Position numbers and translations under genes: made by a program. A DNA stretch of 64,000 nucleotides from Pseudorhodoferax sp. Leaf274 (GTDB lineage Bacteria; Pseudomonadota; Gammaproteobacteria; Burkholderiales; Burkholderiaceae_C). Each line of letters starts with the position of its first letter. Within the stretch, counting starts at the first letter, position 1. Location of the stretch: contig NZ_LMNA01000001.1 of the NCBI RefSeq assembly GCF_001422445.1, positions 1,162,735 to 1,226,734 on the forward strand. Reading direction: 5' to 3'. Positions 52,627 to 60,435 of the stretch are shown here, piece after piece. The notes below the pieces were generated by a model. That model made no database searches and was not told the DNA's origin. It saw only the letters and a program-made list of their open reading frames with translations.

Positions 52627-53184
52627 TCAGAACGCCGGCGCGCAGTCCTGTGCGCCGCGCACGGGGTAGTCCGCGCGGCTGGCGCAGTGGGCCAGCGCCA
52701 GGTTCAGGTGCCGCACCACCATGCGCCGCGAGATGCCCATGCGCGCGGCAATGGCGTCCTGCGTCAGGCCTTCGAAGCGGCTCATCACGAGCGCCTCGCG
52801 CTGGCGCTGCGGCAGTTCCGCGATGGCCCGCTCCAGCAGCGCGAGCAGCTGGCGGTGCTCGGCCCGCGCGGCCGGGTTGGCGGCCGTCGGTGCCGCCGCG
52901 GCATGGACCGTTGCATCCACGTCGGCGCCGAACAGGCCCTGGTTGCGCGCCGCGTGGCGCAGGTGGTCGCAGGCCAGGTTGGCCGCGATGCGGAACACGA
53001 ACTGCCGCGGCCTCTCGACCACGGTGCCGCCGCGCTCGGCCGCTGCCAGCCGGACGAAGGACTCCTGCACCACGTCTTCGGCGTCGCTGGCATTGCCGAG
53101 CTTGCGCTGCAGGAACCGCAGCAGCGGCAGCCGCCACGAGGCGAAGGCGCCTTGCAGCGAAATGGGGGCGTCGGGGTCGTGCAC
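52627..53184 (-). CDS. ECF sigma factor, FecI-like
   Basis: A 185-residue extracytoplasmic-function sigma factor. Region 2 (about residues 18-80) contains LLRFLQRKLGNASDAEDVVQESFVRLA; region 4 (about 115-165) contains IAELPQRQREALVMSRFEGLTQDAIAARMGISRRMVVRHL. The GTG at 53184 was chosen because it starts the sigma domain; the frame runs further upstream without homology. FecI-like sigmas are switched on by FecA-type receptors through FecR. Here the STN receptor follows on the same strand with 170 bases between, and no FecR gene intervenes. Confidence 0.85.
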   Translation of the reverse strand: MHDPDAPISLQGAFASWRLPLLRFLQRKLGNASDAEDVVQESFVRLAAAERGGTVVERPRQFVFRIAANLACDHLRHAARNQGLFGADVDATVHAAAAPTAANPAARAEHRQLLALLERAIAELPQRQREALVMSRFEGLTQDAIAARMGISRRMVVRHLNLALAHCASRADYPVRGAQDCAPAF

Positions 53185-53254
53185 GGGCAGGGAAATCGGG
53201 CGGCGAAAACGGCGGCGGGAGGGCGGAGGGCGAGGGCCGCGGAACAAGGCGGCG

Positions 53255-53290
53255 CAAGTATATAGATGACAATAGTTCTTGTTTGGAAGG
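53255..53290 (-). promoter_or_regulatory. AT-rich promoter island upstream of sigma gene
   Basis: A rare AT-rich stretch in GC-rich DNA. On the minus strand it contains TATACT (-10-like) near 53257-53262. A Fur-type match is weak (9 of 19 bases by eye). It probably holds the sigma gene promoter. Confidence 0.3.
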
Positions 53291-53380
53291 GTGTGGTCGC
53301 GCGCCCTGCCTGCGGGAACCGCCCATGCGGCGGCCGTGCGCCAGGCGTAAGCTGCGCCGTTTTGCTGCACAGGAATGCCC

Positions 53381-54007
53381 ATGTCCTTCGAACTCTGGCT
53401 CGCCTTCGTCGCCGCGTCCGCGGTGCTGCTCGTCATCCCGGGCCCGACCATCCTGACCGTGATCAGCTACTCGGTCGCGCATGGCCGGCGCGCCAACGTG
53501 CCGCTGGTGGCAGCCGTCGCGCTCGGCGACTCCACGGCCCTCGTGGTCTCGTTGCTGGGGCTGGGCACGCTGCTGGCCGCGTCGGCGTTCTGGTTCACGG
53601 CGGTGAAGCTGGCCGGCGGGCTGTACCTGCTCTACCTGGGGATCAAGCTGCTGCGCGCGGGCGTGTCGGCCACCGAACTGGCGGCGCCGGCCGTGCCGCA
53701 GTCGCGCTGGCGGTTGTTCGCCAACACCTACCTGGTGACTGCGCTGAACCCCAAGGGCATCGTGTTCTTCGTCGCCTTCCTGCCGCAATTCCTCGATGCG
53801 CGGGCCGACGTGGCGCCGCAGCTGTGGGTGCTGGGCACCACCTTCGTGGCGCTGGCCACGCTGAACGCCACGCTCTACGCGGTGTTCGCAGGCGCGGCGC
53901 GCCGGCTGCTGGCCTCGCCACGCGCGCAGCGGCGCTTCCACCTGGGCGGCGGCGCGCTGCTGTCGGCCGCTGGCGTCTGGGCCCTGCTGGCGCGCCGGCC
54001 GGCCTGA
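53381..54007 (+). CDS. LysE/RhtB-family amino-acid exporter
   Basis: A 208-residue inner-membrane exporter. The first helix contains VLLVIPGPTILTVISYSVAHG, the LysE signature; further segments are STALVVSLLGLGTLLAASAF, GGLYLLYLGIKLLRAG and ALNPKGIVFFVAFLPQFLD. Members export amino acids or derivatives. Two in-frame ATGs exist; the second (53381) sits six bases after the purine-rich agga and is preferred over 53375. It is divergent from the sigma gene and followed by the convergent TauD gene. Confidence 0.9.
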   Translation: MSFELWLAFVAASAVLLVIPGPTILTVISYSVAHGRRANVPLVAAVALGDSTALVVSLLGLGTLLAASAFWFTAVKLAGGLYLLYLGIKLLRAGVSATELAAPAVPQSRWRLFANTYLVTALNPKGIVFFVAFLPQFLDARADVAPQLWVLGTTFVALATLNATLYAVFAGAARRLLASPRAQRRFHLGGGALLSAAGVWALLARRPA

Positions 54008-54013
54008 ACGGGC

Positions 54014-54991
54014 TCAGTAGGCCGCGCCGTGCGCGGCCAGCATCGGGTCGCCCGCGATGGCGGTGGATGCCCGGCCGTCCGCACCCACGGGCACCTGCCC
54101 GACCAGCGTGGTGCGGTACAGCTGGCGGTCGAAGTCCAGCGCGAAGATGTCGCTGGGCGCCACGTGCGCGGTGGCGCGGTTGTCCCAGAAGGCGATGGAG
54201 CCGGGCTCCCACTTGAAGCGCACCGTGAACTCGCTGCGCACCGCGTGTTCCCACAGGAACTCCAGCAGCACGCGGCCTTCGCGCGGGTGCAGGCCGAGGA
54301 TGCGCTTGAGGAAGCCCGGGCTCACGTAGAGCACCTTCTCGCCGGTCTCGGGGTGCACGGTCACGAGCGGGTGCTCGCTCACGAGTTCGTGCTGCCGCAC
54401 CGCCTGCAGGTACTCGGCCGTGGCCTGGGTGCCCGCTGGCGGCGCGAAGCGGTGCTCGCCGCGCAGGCCGTCCAGGAAGCCCTGCAGCGGCGCCGACAGC
54501 GCGGCGTAGGCCGCGGCCAGGTTGGTCCATTGCGTGTCGCCGCCATAGGGCGGGATCGTCACGCCGCGCAGGACCGAGGCGGCCGGCGGGTTGTGCGCGG
54601 CCGTCACGTCGGCATGCCAGCCCGTCCAGGGCCGCTGCTCGGCCTGGCCGGCGTGGCGGTTGGCCTTGCGGTGCTTGGCGATGCTGTAGAGCTCGGGGTG
54701 GCCTTCGACATGGCCGAACACCGGGTGGCCCAGCGTGAGCTCGCCGAACTGGCGCGCGAACGCGATGTGCTGGCCGTGCTCCAGCGGCTGGTCGCGGAAG
54801 AACACCACCTTCCACTGCAGCAGCGCGGCGCGCACGGTGGCGATCTCCTCGGCGCGCAGCGGCTGGCGCAGGTCCAGGCCCGTGATCAGCGCGCCGATGT
54901 GGGCCGATTGCGGCAGCACCTGGACGTGCGGCGTGGCGTGCAGCGCCTGTTCGAGCTGGCGTTGCAGGGGGTGGGGCAGGGGCATGTTCAT
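54014..54991 (-). CDS. TauD/TfdA-family alpha-ketoglutarate dioxygenase
   Basis: A 325-residue non-haem Fe(II) dioxygenase. Iron ligands are H126 and D128 (WHADVT) and H276 (NRATAHVAPSD); R293 (LYRTTL) should bind alpha-ketoglutarate. Family members cleave taurine, other sulfonates or phenoxyacetates. The Bug receptor gene ends 19 bases upstream in the same direction, so the substrate probably enters via that receptor and is an organic acid or sulfonate. Two Met codons (54991 and 54985) are possible starts. Confidence 0.92.
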   Translation of the reverse strand: MNMPLPHPLQRQLEQALHATPHVQVLPQSAHIGALITGLDLRQPLRAEEIATVRAALLQWKVVFFRDQPLEHGQHIAFARQFGELTLGHPVFGHVEGHPELYSIAKHRKANRHAGQAEQRPWTGWHADVTAAHNPPAASVLRGVTIPPYGGDTQWTNLAAAYAALSAPLQGFLDGLRGEHRFAPPAGTQATAEYLQAVRQHELVSEHPLVTVHPETGEKVLYVSPGFLKRILGLHPREGRVLLEFLWEHAVRSEFTVRFKWEPGSIAFWDNRATAHVAPSDIFALDFDRQLYRTTLVGQVPVGADGRASTAIAGDPMLAAHGAAY

Positions 54992-55010
54992 GGCGGTCTC
55001 CTCGGGGTTG

Positions 55011-56039
55011 TCAGCGGGCGGCGGCCTGCACCTGGGTGGCGGCGTCGGACGGCTGCAGGTTCAGCTCGCCCAGCAGGGCCTGGGTCTGCGCGATCTGCTT
55101 GCGCAGCGCGGCCTGCGTGTCCTGCGGCCCCAGGAAATGCGGCTTCCACTGGTTCAGCGCGACGAAGGCCTGCCAGTCGGCGGTCTGCGTCACGCGCTGC
55201 AGCGCCTGCACCCAGAACTGCTGCTGGGCCGGCGTGATGCGGGCCGTGGTCATCACGCCCTGGAACGAATCGCTGACGTAGTCCACGCCTTGCTCCTTCC
55301 AGGTCGGCGCGTCGGCGAAGGCGCCGGCCAGGCGCTGTTCGGCTGCGATGGCGATCACGCGCACACGCTTGGCCTGCAGGTAGGGCAGGAGGTTGGGCGT
55401 GGTGGCCGAGACCACGTCCAGGTGGCCGCCGGCCAGCGCCGTCATCGACTCGGCCGAGGACTTGTACGGCACCACGCGCAGTTCGCGCACCGGCACGCCG
55501 GCCTGCTTGAGCGGCTGGGCGATGCCCAGATGGATGTGGTTGCCCAGCGTCGTGGCGATGCCGATGGACAGGCCGGCCGGGTCGCGGCGCAGCGTGGCGA
55601 CGAGGTCCTGCACGTTCTGCACCGGCGAATCGGCGCGCACCACCACGGTGGTGAACTCGCGCACCAGCGTGGCCAGCGGCGTGAACTCCTGCAGCCGCGG
55701 CGGCAGCGCGCCCTGGGCCACGCTGGTCACGTAGCCGCTGGACAGCGTCATGAGCACGTTGGCGTTGCCGGCCTGGCGCTGCAGGATCTCCAGCGCCTGG
55801 ATGGAGTGCGCGCCCGAGCGGTTGCTGACGACGAAGCTCTCGGTCAGGCCCTCGCGGGCGAGCAGTTCCGTGAGCTTGCGCGCGGCCGAGTCCAGCGCGG
55901 CGCCGGCACCGCTGGGCACGATGAATTCGGGCTTGGACGGGGCCCAGGGGGCATCGGCCGCGAAGGCTGGCAGCGCACGGGCGGCCAGCAAGGCGAGCGC
56001 TGCGCGCCGTGTGGGCGTGGCGTGGGGAAGGGCGTGCAT
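55011..56039 (-). CDS. Bug-family tripartite tricarboxylate transporter substrate-binding protein
   Basis: A 342-residue periplasmic receptor with a TPTRRAALALLAARALPAFAA signal region. It is a diverged Bug protein: KPEFIVPSGAGAALDSAARKL replaces the usual PPGGxxD, followed by VVSNRSGAHSIQALEILQ and RVVPYKSSAESMTALAGGHLD. The variant loop suggests a ligand different from the other three Bug proteins of the window. It is the first gene of a two-gene unit with the TauD dioxygenase and is divergent from the phosphodiesterase. Confidence 0.85.
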   Translation of the reverse strand: MHALPHATPTRRAALALLAARALPAFAADAPWAPSKPEFIVPSGAGAALDSAARKLTELLAREGLTESFVVSNRSGAHSIQALEILQRQAGNANVLMTLSSGYVTSVAQGALPPRLQEFTPLATLVREFTTVVVRADSPVQNVQDLVATLRRDPAGLSIGIATTLGNHIHLGIAQPLKQAGVPVRELRVVPYKSSAESMTALAGGHLDVVSATTPNLLPYLQAKRVRVIAIAAEQRLAGAFADAPTWKEQGVDYVSDSFQGVMTTARITPAQQQFWVQALQRVTQTADWQAFVALNQWKPHFLGPQDTQAALRKQIAQTQALLGELNLQPSDAATQVQAAAR

Positions 56040-56201
56040 GGGGGAGGTCTCCGGGTGGGCATGCGGCGCCGCGTGGGGCTGCGGCGCCGGCCTTGCACTC
56101 TAGGAAGGCCCCCCGGTGGCGGGAACGAAGATTTCCGCATGACCTCATGCGCAAAGCGAGCAAGGCGCCCGTGCCCGTGCGCACCTGGGCATACTGCGGC
56201 G

Positions 56202-56657
56202 ATGTTCCGCATCGGCCTGCTTTCCGACACCCACGGCCTGCTGCGCCCGGAGGCCCTGGCCTTCCTGCGCGGCAGCGACCACATCGTGCACGCGGGCGAC
56301 ATCTGCGATGCGTCCATCCTCGACCAGCTGGCGGCCATCGCGCCGCTGACCGCCGTGCGCGGCAACAACGACGTCGGGCCCTGGGCCGAGCGCCTGCCCG
56401 AGACCTGCGTGGTGGACGTCGGCGGCCTGCGCCTGTGCGTGCTGCACGACATCGCGCAGCTGCGGCTGGACCCGGCCGACGGCGTGCAGGCGGTCGTCAC
56501 GGGCCACTCGCACAAGCCGCGTATCGCGCGCGAGGGCGGCGTGCTCTACGTGAACCCCGGCAGCTGCGGACCGCGCCGCTTCACCCTGCCGGTCGCGGCG
56601 GCCGAACTGCTGGTCGACGGGGGCGAGGCGACGGCGCGCATCCAGGAGCTGGTGTGA
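56202..56657 (+). CDS. Metallophosphoesterase, YfcE/MJ0936 family
   Basis: A 151-residue calcineurin-like phosphodiesterase with all metal-binding motifs: LLSDTHG (D9, H11), HAGDI (D35), RGNND (N57), and GHSHK near the C-terminus, followed by NPGSCGPRR. It hydrolyses phosphodiesters in the cytoplasm; the true substrate is not known. The ATG lies 162 bases from the divergent Bug gene. The stop overlaps a possible GTG start of the following GNAT frame, directly ahead of 84-base repeats. Confidence 0.9.
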   Translation: MFRIGLLSDTHGLLRPEALAFLRGSDHIVHAGDICDASILDQLAAIAPLTAVRGNNDVGPWAERLPETCVVDVGGLRLCVLHDIAQLRLDPADGVQAVVTGHSHKPRIAREGGVLYVNPGSCGPRRFTLPVAAAELLVDGGEATARIQELV

Positions 56658-56666
56658 GCGCAGTGT

Positions 56667-56880
56667 CGGGCCGCCCCAAGCAAGCGGGCACCCCCTCGGG
56701 GGGCAGCGAACCACGCGCAGCGGGGAGCGTGGGGGCCACACGCGCAGCGCCGGGCCGCCCCAAGCAAGCGGGCACCCCCTCGGGGGGCAGCGAACCACGC
56801 GCAGCGGGGAGCGTGGGGGCCACATCCGCAGTGCCGGGCCGCAGCAAGCAAGCGCGCGCTCCTTCGGGGGGCAACGTCGC
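56667..56880 (+). repeat. 84-bp tandem repeat, two full copies plus a degraded third
   Basis: Units start with CGGGCCGCCCC at 56667 and 56751, and a diverged unit at 56835 (CGGGCCGCAGC). Copies 1 and 2 are almost identical; the third fades after about 46 bases. Each holds the CCCCCTCGGGGGG hairpin and a GAACCACGCGCAGCGGGGAGCG block. I associate such sequences with intergenic repeats of Comamonadaceae. The period is 28 codons and the array keeps the reading frame open into the GNAT gene. Confidence 0.9.
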
Positions 56881-57376
56881 CGAGACCCCGCGCCTCGCGC
56901 TGCGACGGCTGACGCTCGACGACGCGCCGTTCTACCTGCAGCTGCTCAACGGGCCGACCTGGCTGGCCCACATCGGCGACCGCGAGGTGCGCACGCTGCA
57001 GGACGCGCAGGCCCACATCGCCGCCCACATCCTCGTGCCCTATGCCGCGCAGGGCTTCGGCATGTACCTGGTGCTGCGCCGCAGCGACGGCGCGCCGCTG
57101 GGCCTGTGCGGCCTGGTGCAGCGCGAGGCGCTGCCCGCGCCCGACATCGGCTTCGCGGTGCTGCAAGCGCATGAAGGCCTGGGCTACGCACGCGAGGCCG
57201 CGCAGGCCGTGCTGTGGCATGCCTTCGAGGTCTTGCAGCTGCCGCGGCTGCTGGCCATCACGGCGCCGACCAACCTGCGCTCCACCAAGCTGCTGAGCGC
57301 GCTGGGCTTCGACTTCCAGGGCATGGTGCCGGTCGGCGACCGGTCGCTGCGCCTGTATGCGCTGGCGCGCGGCTGA
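56831..57376 (+). CDS. GNAT N-acetyltransferase behind a repeat array
   Basis: A RimJ/RimL-like acetyltransferase of about 181 residues (ETPRLALRRLTLDDAPFYLQ; GLCGLVQREALPAPDIGFAVL; GLGYAREAAQAVLWHAFE for acetyl-CoA binding; TNLRSTKLLSALGFDFQG). No ATG precedes the domain. I chose the GTG at 56831 inside the degraded repeat; the frame stays open to a GTG at 56654 that overlaps the previous stop, which would add 59 residues made of translated repeats. The repeat array has probably displaced the native start. Substrate unknown. Confidence 0.8.
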   Translation: MPGRSKQARAPSGGNVAETPRLALRRLTLDDAPFYLQLLNGPTWLAHIGDREVRTLQDAQAHIAAHILVPYAAQGFGMYLVLRRSDGAPLGLCGLVQREALPAPDIGFAVLQAHEGLGYAREAAQAVLWHAFEVLQLPRLLAITAPTNLRSTKLLSALGFDFQGMVPVGDRSLRLYALARG

Positions 57377-57377
57377 C

Positions 57378-57743
57378 ATGCGTCGTGCCCTGCTCGGCGT
57401 GCTGCTCTGCTCTTGCGCACTGGCGCAGGCCGCGCCGCCACCCGCGCCCGTGCAGGCCGAGATCGACGCGCTGATCTCTCGCCTGCAGGCCTCGGGCTGC
57501 GAGTTCCAGCGCAACGGCCGCTGGCATGCGGGCGCGGAGGCCGTCGCCCACTTGCAGAAGAAGCGCGACTACCTGGAGGGCCGCGATGCCATCCGCAGCG
57601 CCGAGGATTTCGTCAACCTGGCGGCATCCGAAAGCAGCCTGAGCGGCGAGCCTTACCGTGTACGCTGCGCCGGTGCCGAGCCGGTCGACAGCCGGGCCTG
57701 GCTGCAGCAGCGGCTGCAGGAGCTGCGGCGCAAGAAACCCTGA
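57378..57743 (+). CDS. DUF5329 family periplasmic protein
   Basis: A 121-residue secreted protein with a short signal peptide (RRALLGVLLCSCALAQAA) and the DUF5329/YfeK pattern: EIDALISRLQASGCEFQRNG, WHAGAEAVAHLQKKRDYL and AEDFVNLAASESSLSGEPY. The two cysteines (C41 region and C99 region) could form a disulfide. Function unknown. Its ATG lies one base after the GNAT stop, so the genes are probably co-transcribed. Confidence 0.82.
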   Translation: MRRALLGVLLCSCALAQAAPPPAPVQAEIDALISRLQASGCEFQRNGRWHAGAEAVAHLQKKRDYLEGRDAIRSAEDFVNLAASESSLSGEPYRVRCAGAEPVDSRAWLQQRLQELRRKKP

Positions 57744-57754
57744 AGGAGACCCCT

Positions 57755-58384
57755 GTGTTCCCCACCGACATCCTGATCGCCTACCTGCTCGCCACGCTGC
57801 TCGTGGTGCTGGCCCCCGGGCCGGACAACATCCTCGCGCTGAGCCGCGGCCTGGGCCAGGGCCGGGCGGCGGCGGTGGCTTCCTCGGTCGGTGCCGGGCT
57901 GGGCATCATGGTCCACACGCTGGCCGCCACGCTGGGGCTCACGCTGGTGCTGCAGGCCTCGCCGCTCGCGTTCTGGGCCGTCAAGATCGCCGGCGCCGGC
58001 TACCTGCTGTGGCTGGGCGTCAAGGCGCTGCGATCGCGCAACCTGATCTCCTTCGCGCCGGCGGCGCACCAGAGCCTGCCACGCGTGTTCTACACGGGGC
58101 TGCTGTCCAATGTGCTGAACCCCAAGCCGGGCCTGTTCGTGCTGGCCTTCATCCCGCAGTTCGTGCGTGCAGAGCGTGGCTCTGTGCCGCTGCAGATGCT
58201 GGTCTACGGTGCCATCTTCGCGGTGCTGACCGCCGTGATCTTCTCGCTGCTGGGCGCCTCGGCCGCGCGGCTGTCGGGCTGGCTGTCACGCCGGCCGCGC
58301 GCCACGGCCTGGCTCAACCTCGGCGCCGGTGCCACCTTCGTGCTGTCCGGCCTGTCCATCCTCGCCCTGGGCAACCGACGCTGA
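57755..58384 (+). CDS. LysE/RhtB-family amino-acid exporter (second)
   Basis: A 209-residue exporter starting at GTG after gaaggagac. The first helix reads LVVLAPGPDNILALSRGLGQG, with the APGPDN form usual in RhtB-type threonine/homoserine exporters; further segments are GLGIMVHTLAATLGLTLVL, GAGYLLWLGVKALRS and SNVLNPKPGLFVLAFIPQF. Its last 99 bases overlap the 3' end of the CNMP-patatin gene on the other strand. It is only distantly similar to the exporter at 53381. Confidence 0.9.
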   Translation: MFPTDILIAYLLATLLVVLAPGPDNILALSRGLGQGRAAAVASSVGAGLGIMVHTLAATLGLTLVLQASPLAFWAVKIAGAGYLLWLGVKALRSRNLISFAPAAHQSLPRVFYTGLLSNVLNPKPGLFVLAFIPQFVRAERGSVPLQMLVYGAIFAVLTAVIFSLLGASAARLSGWLSRRPRATAWLNLGAGATFVLSGLSILALGNRR

Positions 58385-60289
58385 GGCCATGCCCAGCTGC
58401 TGGCGCTGGCGCGCGTCGAGCGCGGCCACCACGGTCTTGCCGTGCGTGTAGCCACGCGCCACGATCTGGTCGATGCTCTTCCACTGCAGCATGCCCACGC
58501 GCTCCAGCGCCGGGTGGAAGTACAGGTCGCAGCCCTGCTGCGCCTGGGTCTGGCGCGACATGCTGTACAGCCCGGTCACCGTCATCAGGTAGGTGGGCAG
58601 CGAGGGCAGGCGGTAGCGCCGCTGGGCCGGCGGGCGCAGCCGGTCGCGCCACAGGCTGATGTTGCCGGGCATCTCGCCGGCCGGCACCTGCGTGGGGCCG
58701 CGCGTGTTCAGGTTCACGCCGATCACATGGCCCACGCCGCGCATGCTGCGCATCTGGTCCACCGGGAAGTTGTTGAAGGTGCCGCCGTCGCAGAGCAGCT
58801 CGCCGTCGCGCACCACGGGCGGCAGCGCGCCCGGGATGGAGATGCTGGCCAGCAGCGCCTGCACGAGGTTGCCGTGCGCGATGCGCTGCTCGCAGGCGCG
58901 CGAGTAGTTGGTGGCCACGCAGTGGTAGTTCTTCCAGAGGTCCTCGATGTCGGCATCGAAGCCCACCAGCGCCTGCACGGCGTTGCGCAGCACGCCGCGC
59001 AGCCGCACGCCCTTGAACAGCGAGAGCAGCGGGAACAGGTTCATGTCGCCCGTGGGGTTCACCGCGAAGGCGCTGCGCGCGTTGGCCATCACCGTGTCCA
59101 GCGACTGGTCGGAGGCCACGTAGGCCGCCATCACCGCGCCGATGCTGGTGCCGCCGACCCAGTCGATCTCCACCCCCTGCTCGCGCAGCACGCGGTACAC
59201 GCCCAGGTGGGCGAAGCCGCGCGCGCCGCCGCCGGCCAGCACCAGGCCGACCGCGGTGCGCGTGAGCAGCCGCGCCATGCGCGCCATGTCGCGCGCCAGG
59301 CCGGGGCGCAGGTGCACATGGCCGGCCAGCGGCCGGCGGCTCAGCCAGGCCGCCGTGCCCTGGGGCGAACGCAGCGCGGCCGGGTGCAGCAGCACGAGCA
59401 GCTCGGCCACCTCGGTGCGCGGCGGGCGGTGCATGAGGAACTGCTGCTCCACCGGGTGCAGCGCGGCCGGTTGCGTGGCGTCGGCCAGCAGCAGCAGCTC
59501 GTCGCAATGGCGGCAGCAGCGCTGCGTCCAGGCGGTGGGGCCGGCATCGGCCAGCAGCAGCACGGCGTCGTGCGTGGCCTCGATCTCGTCCAGCAGCAGC
59601 GCCACGCGGCGGCTGGCATCGGCCCGGGCCTCGGGGTCGGCGTCGTCGAGCGACACGCCGGCATCGGCCAGGGCCTGGCGCACCTGCGCCGCATCGACGA
59701 TGCGCACGCGGCCCTGGCCGTGCCCATGGGCCTGGGCCAGCCGCTCGCCGATCTGCAGCGCCAGGCCGGCGGCGAAGGCTGCCGCGTCCACGCCGGCGGT
59801 GATGGGCACCAGGCCGATGGCCACCGGCCGCTCGTGCGTCTGCTGGCGCTGCTCGCCCTTCAGGCGCTGCACGATCTGGCGCGTGAGCGCAATCGACACC
59901 TGGGCGCTGCTTTCCAGCAAGGGCACGAATTCCGACTTGGCCAGGCGCACCAGCACCGAATCGCGCACCGCCACGACGGTGGCCGCGCGCGGCTCGCCGG
60001 TGTACAGGCTCATCTCGCCCACGGTCTGGCCGCGCGCCATCTCGCCGACCATGCGCTCGTGGCCGTCGGCCGCGCGCACGTAGGCGCGCAGGCGGCCGCT
60101 GACGATGAGGTACATGGAATCGCCCTGTTCGCCCTGGTGCATGAGCGTCTCGCCGCCGGCGATCTCGACCCAGCGCAGGTGGCGGCGCAGGTGGGCCAGG
60201 GCGCTGGCCTCGACCTCTCCGAAGATGGTCTTGAGGTGCCGTGCGAGCAGTTCGTCGTGAAAGCGCTGGCGGGCCGTCGAGGAGTCCAT
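58286..60289 (-). CDS. Patatin-like phospholipase with cyclic-nucleotide-binding domain
   Basis: A 667-residue protein of the neuropathy-target-esterase type. Residues 15-145 are a cyclic-nucleotide-binding-like domain (GGETLMHQGEQGDSMYLIVSG; GQTVGEMSLYTGEPRAATV); 155-330 a linker; 340-560 a patatin domain with the oxyanion loop GGGARG at 353-358, nucleophile S382 in GGTSIG and D501 in DGG. It would deacylate phospholipids or lysophospholipids, perhaps under nucleotide control. The ATG at 60289 starts the sensor domain. Its C-terminal 30 residues lie over the LysE 3' end and are probably an extension. Confidence 0.9.
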   Translation of the reverse strand: MDSSTARQRFHDELLARHLKTIFGEVEASALAHLRRHLRWVEIAGGETLMHQGEQGDSMYLIVSGRLRAYVRAADGHERMVGEMARGQTVGEMSLYTGEPRAATVVAVRDSVLVRLAKSEFVPLLESSAQVSIALTRQIVQRLKGEQRQQTHERPVAIGLVPITAGVDAAAFAAGLALQIGERLAQAHGHGQGRVRIVDAAQVRQALADAGVSLDDADPEARADASRRVALLLDEIEATHDAVLLLADAGPTAWTQRCCRHCDELLLLADATQPAALHPVEQQFLMHRPPRTEVAELLVLLHPAALRSPQGTAAWLSRRPLAGHVHLRPGLARDMARMARLLTRTAVGLVLAGGGARGFAHLGVYRVLREQGVEIDWVGGTSIGAVMAAYVASDQSLDTVMANARSAFAVNPTGDMNLFPLLSLFKGVRLRGVLRNAVQALVGFDADIEDLWKNYHCVATNYSRACEQRIAHGNLVQALLASISIPGALPPVVRDGELLCDGGTFNNFPVDQMRSMRGVGHVIGVNLNTRGPTQVPAGEMPGNISLWRDRLRPPAQRRYRLPSLPTYLMTVTGLYSMSRQTQAQQGCDLYFHPALERVGMLQWKSIDQIVARGYTHGKTVVAALDARQRQQLGMASASVAQGEDGQAGQHEGGTGAEVEPGRGARPA

Positions 60290-60435
60290 GGGCCGGGGGC
60301 GGGCTGGGTGGTCGCGGATTGTAGGTGGCCGCCTGCGTGGCTCGGCCCGGTCGACAATGGCACGATGGGCTCTTTGCAGCAGGCCGGCACGCAGCTCGCC
60401 TCGGCCGCTGTCTTCTTCACGGGAACCGGACCACC

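Noticed and set aside
53255-53290. Fur box before the sigma gene
   Set aside because: Only about 9 of 19 bases fit the consensus; kept only as an AT-rich promoter island.
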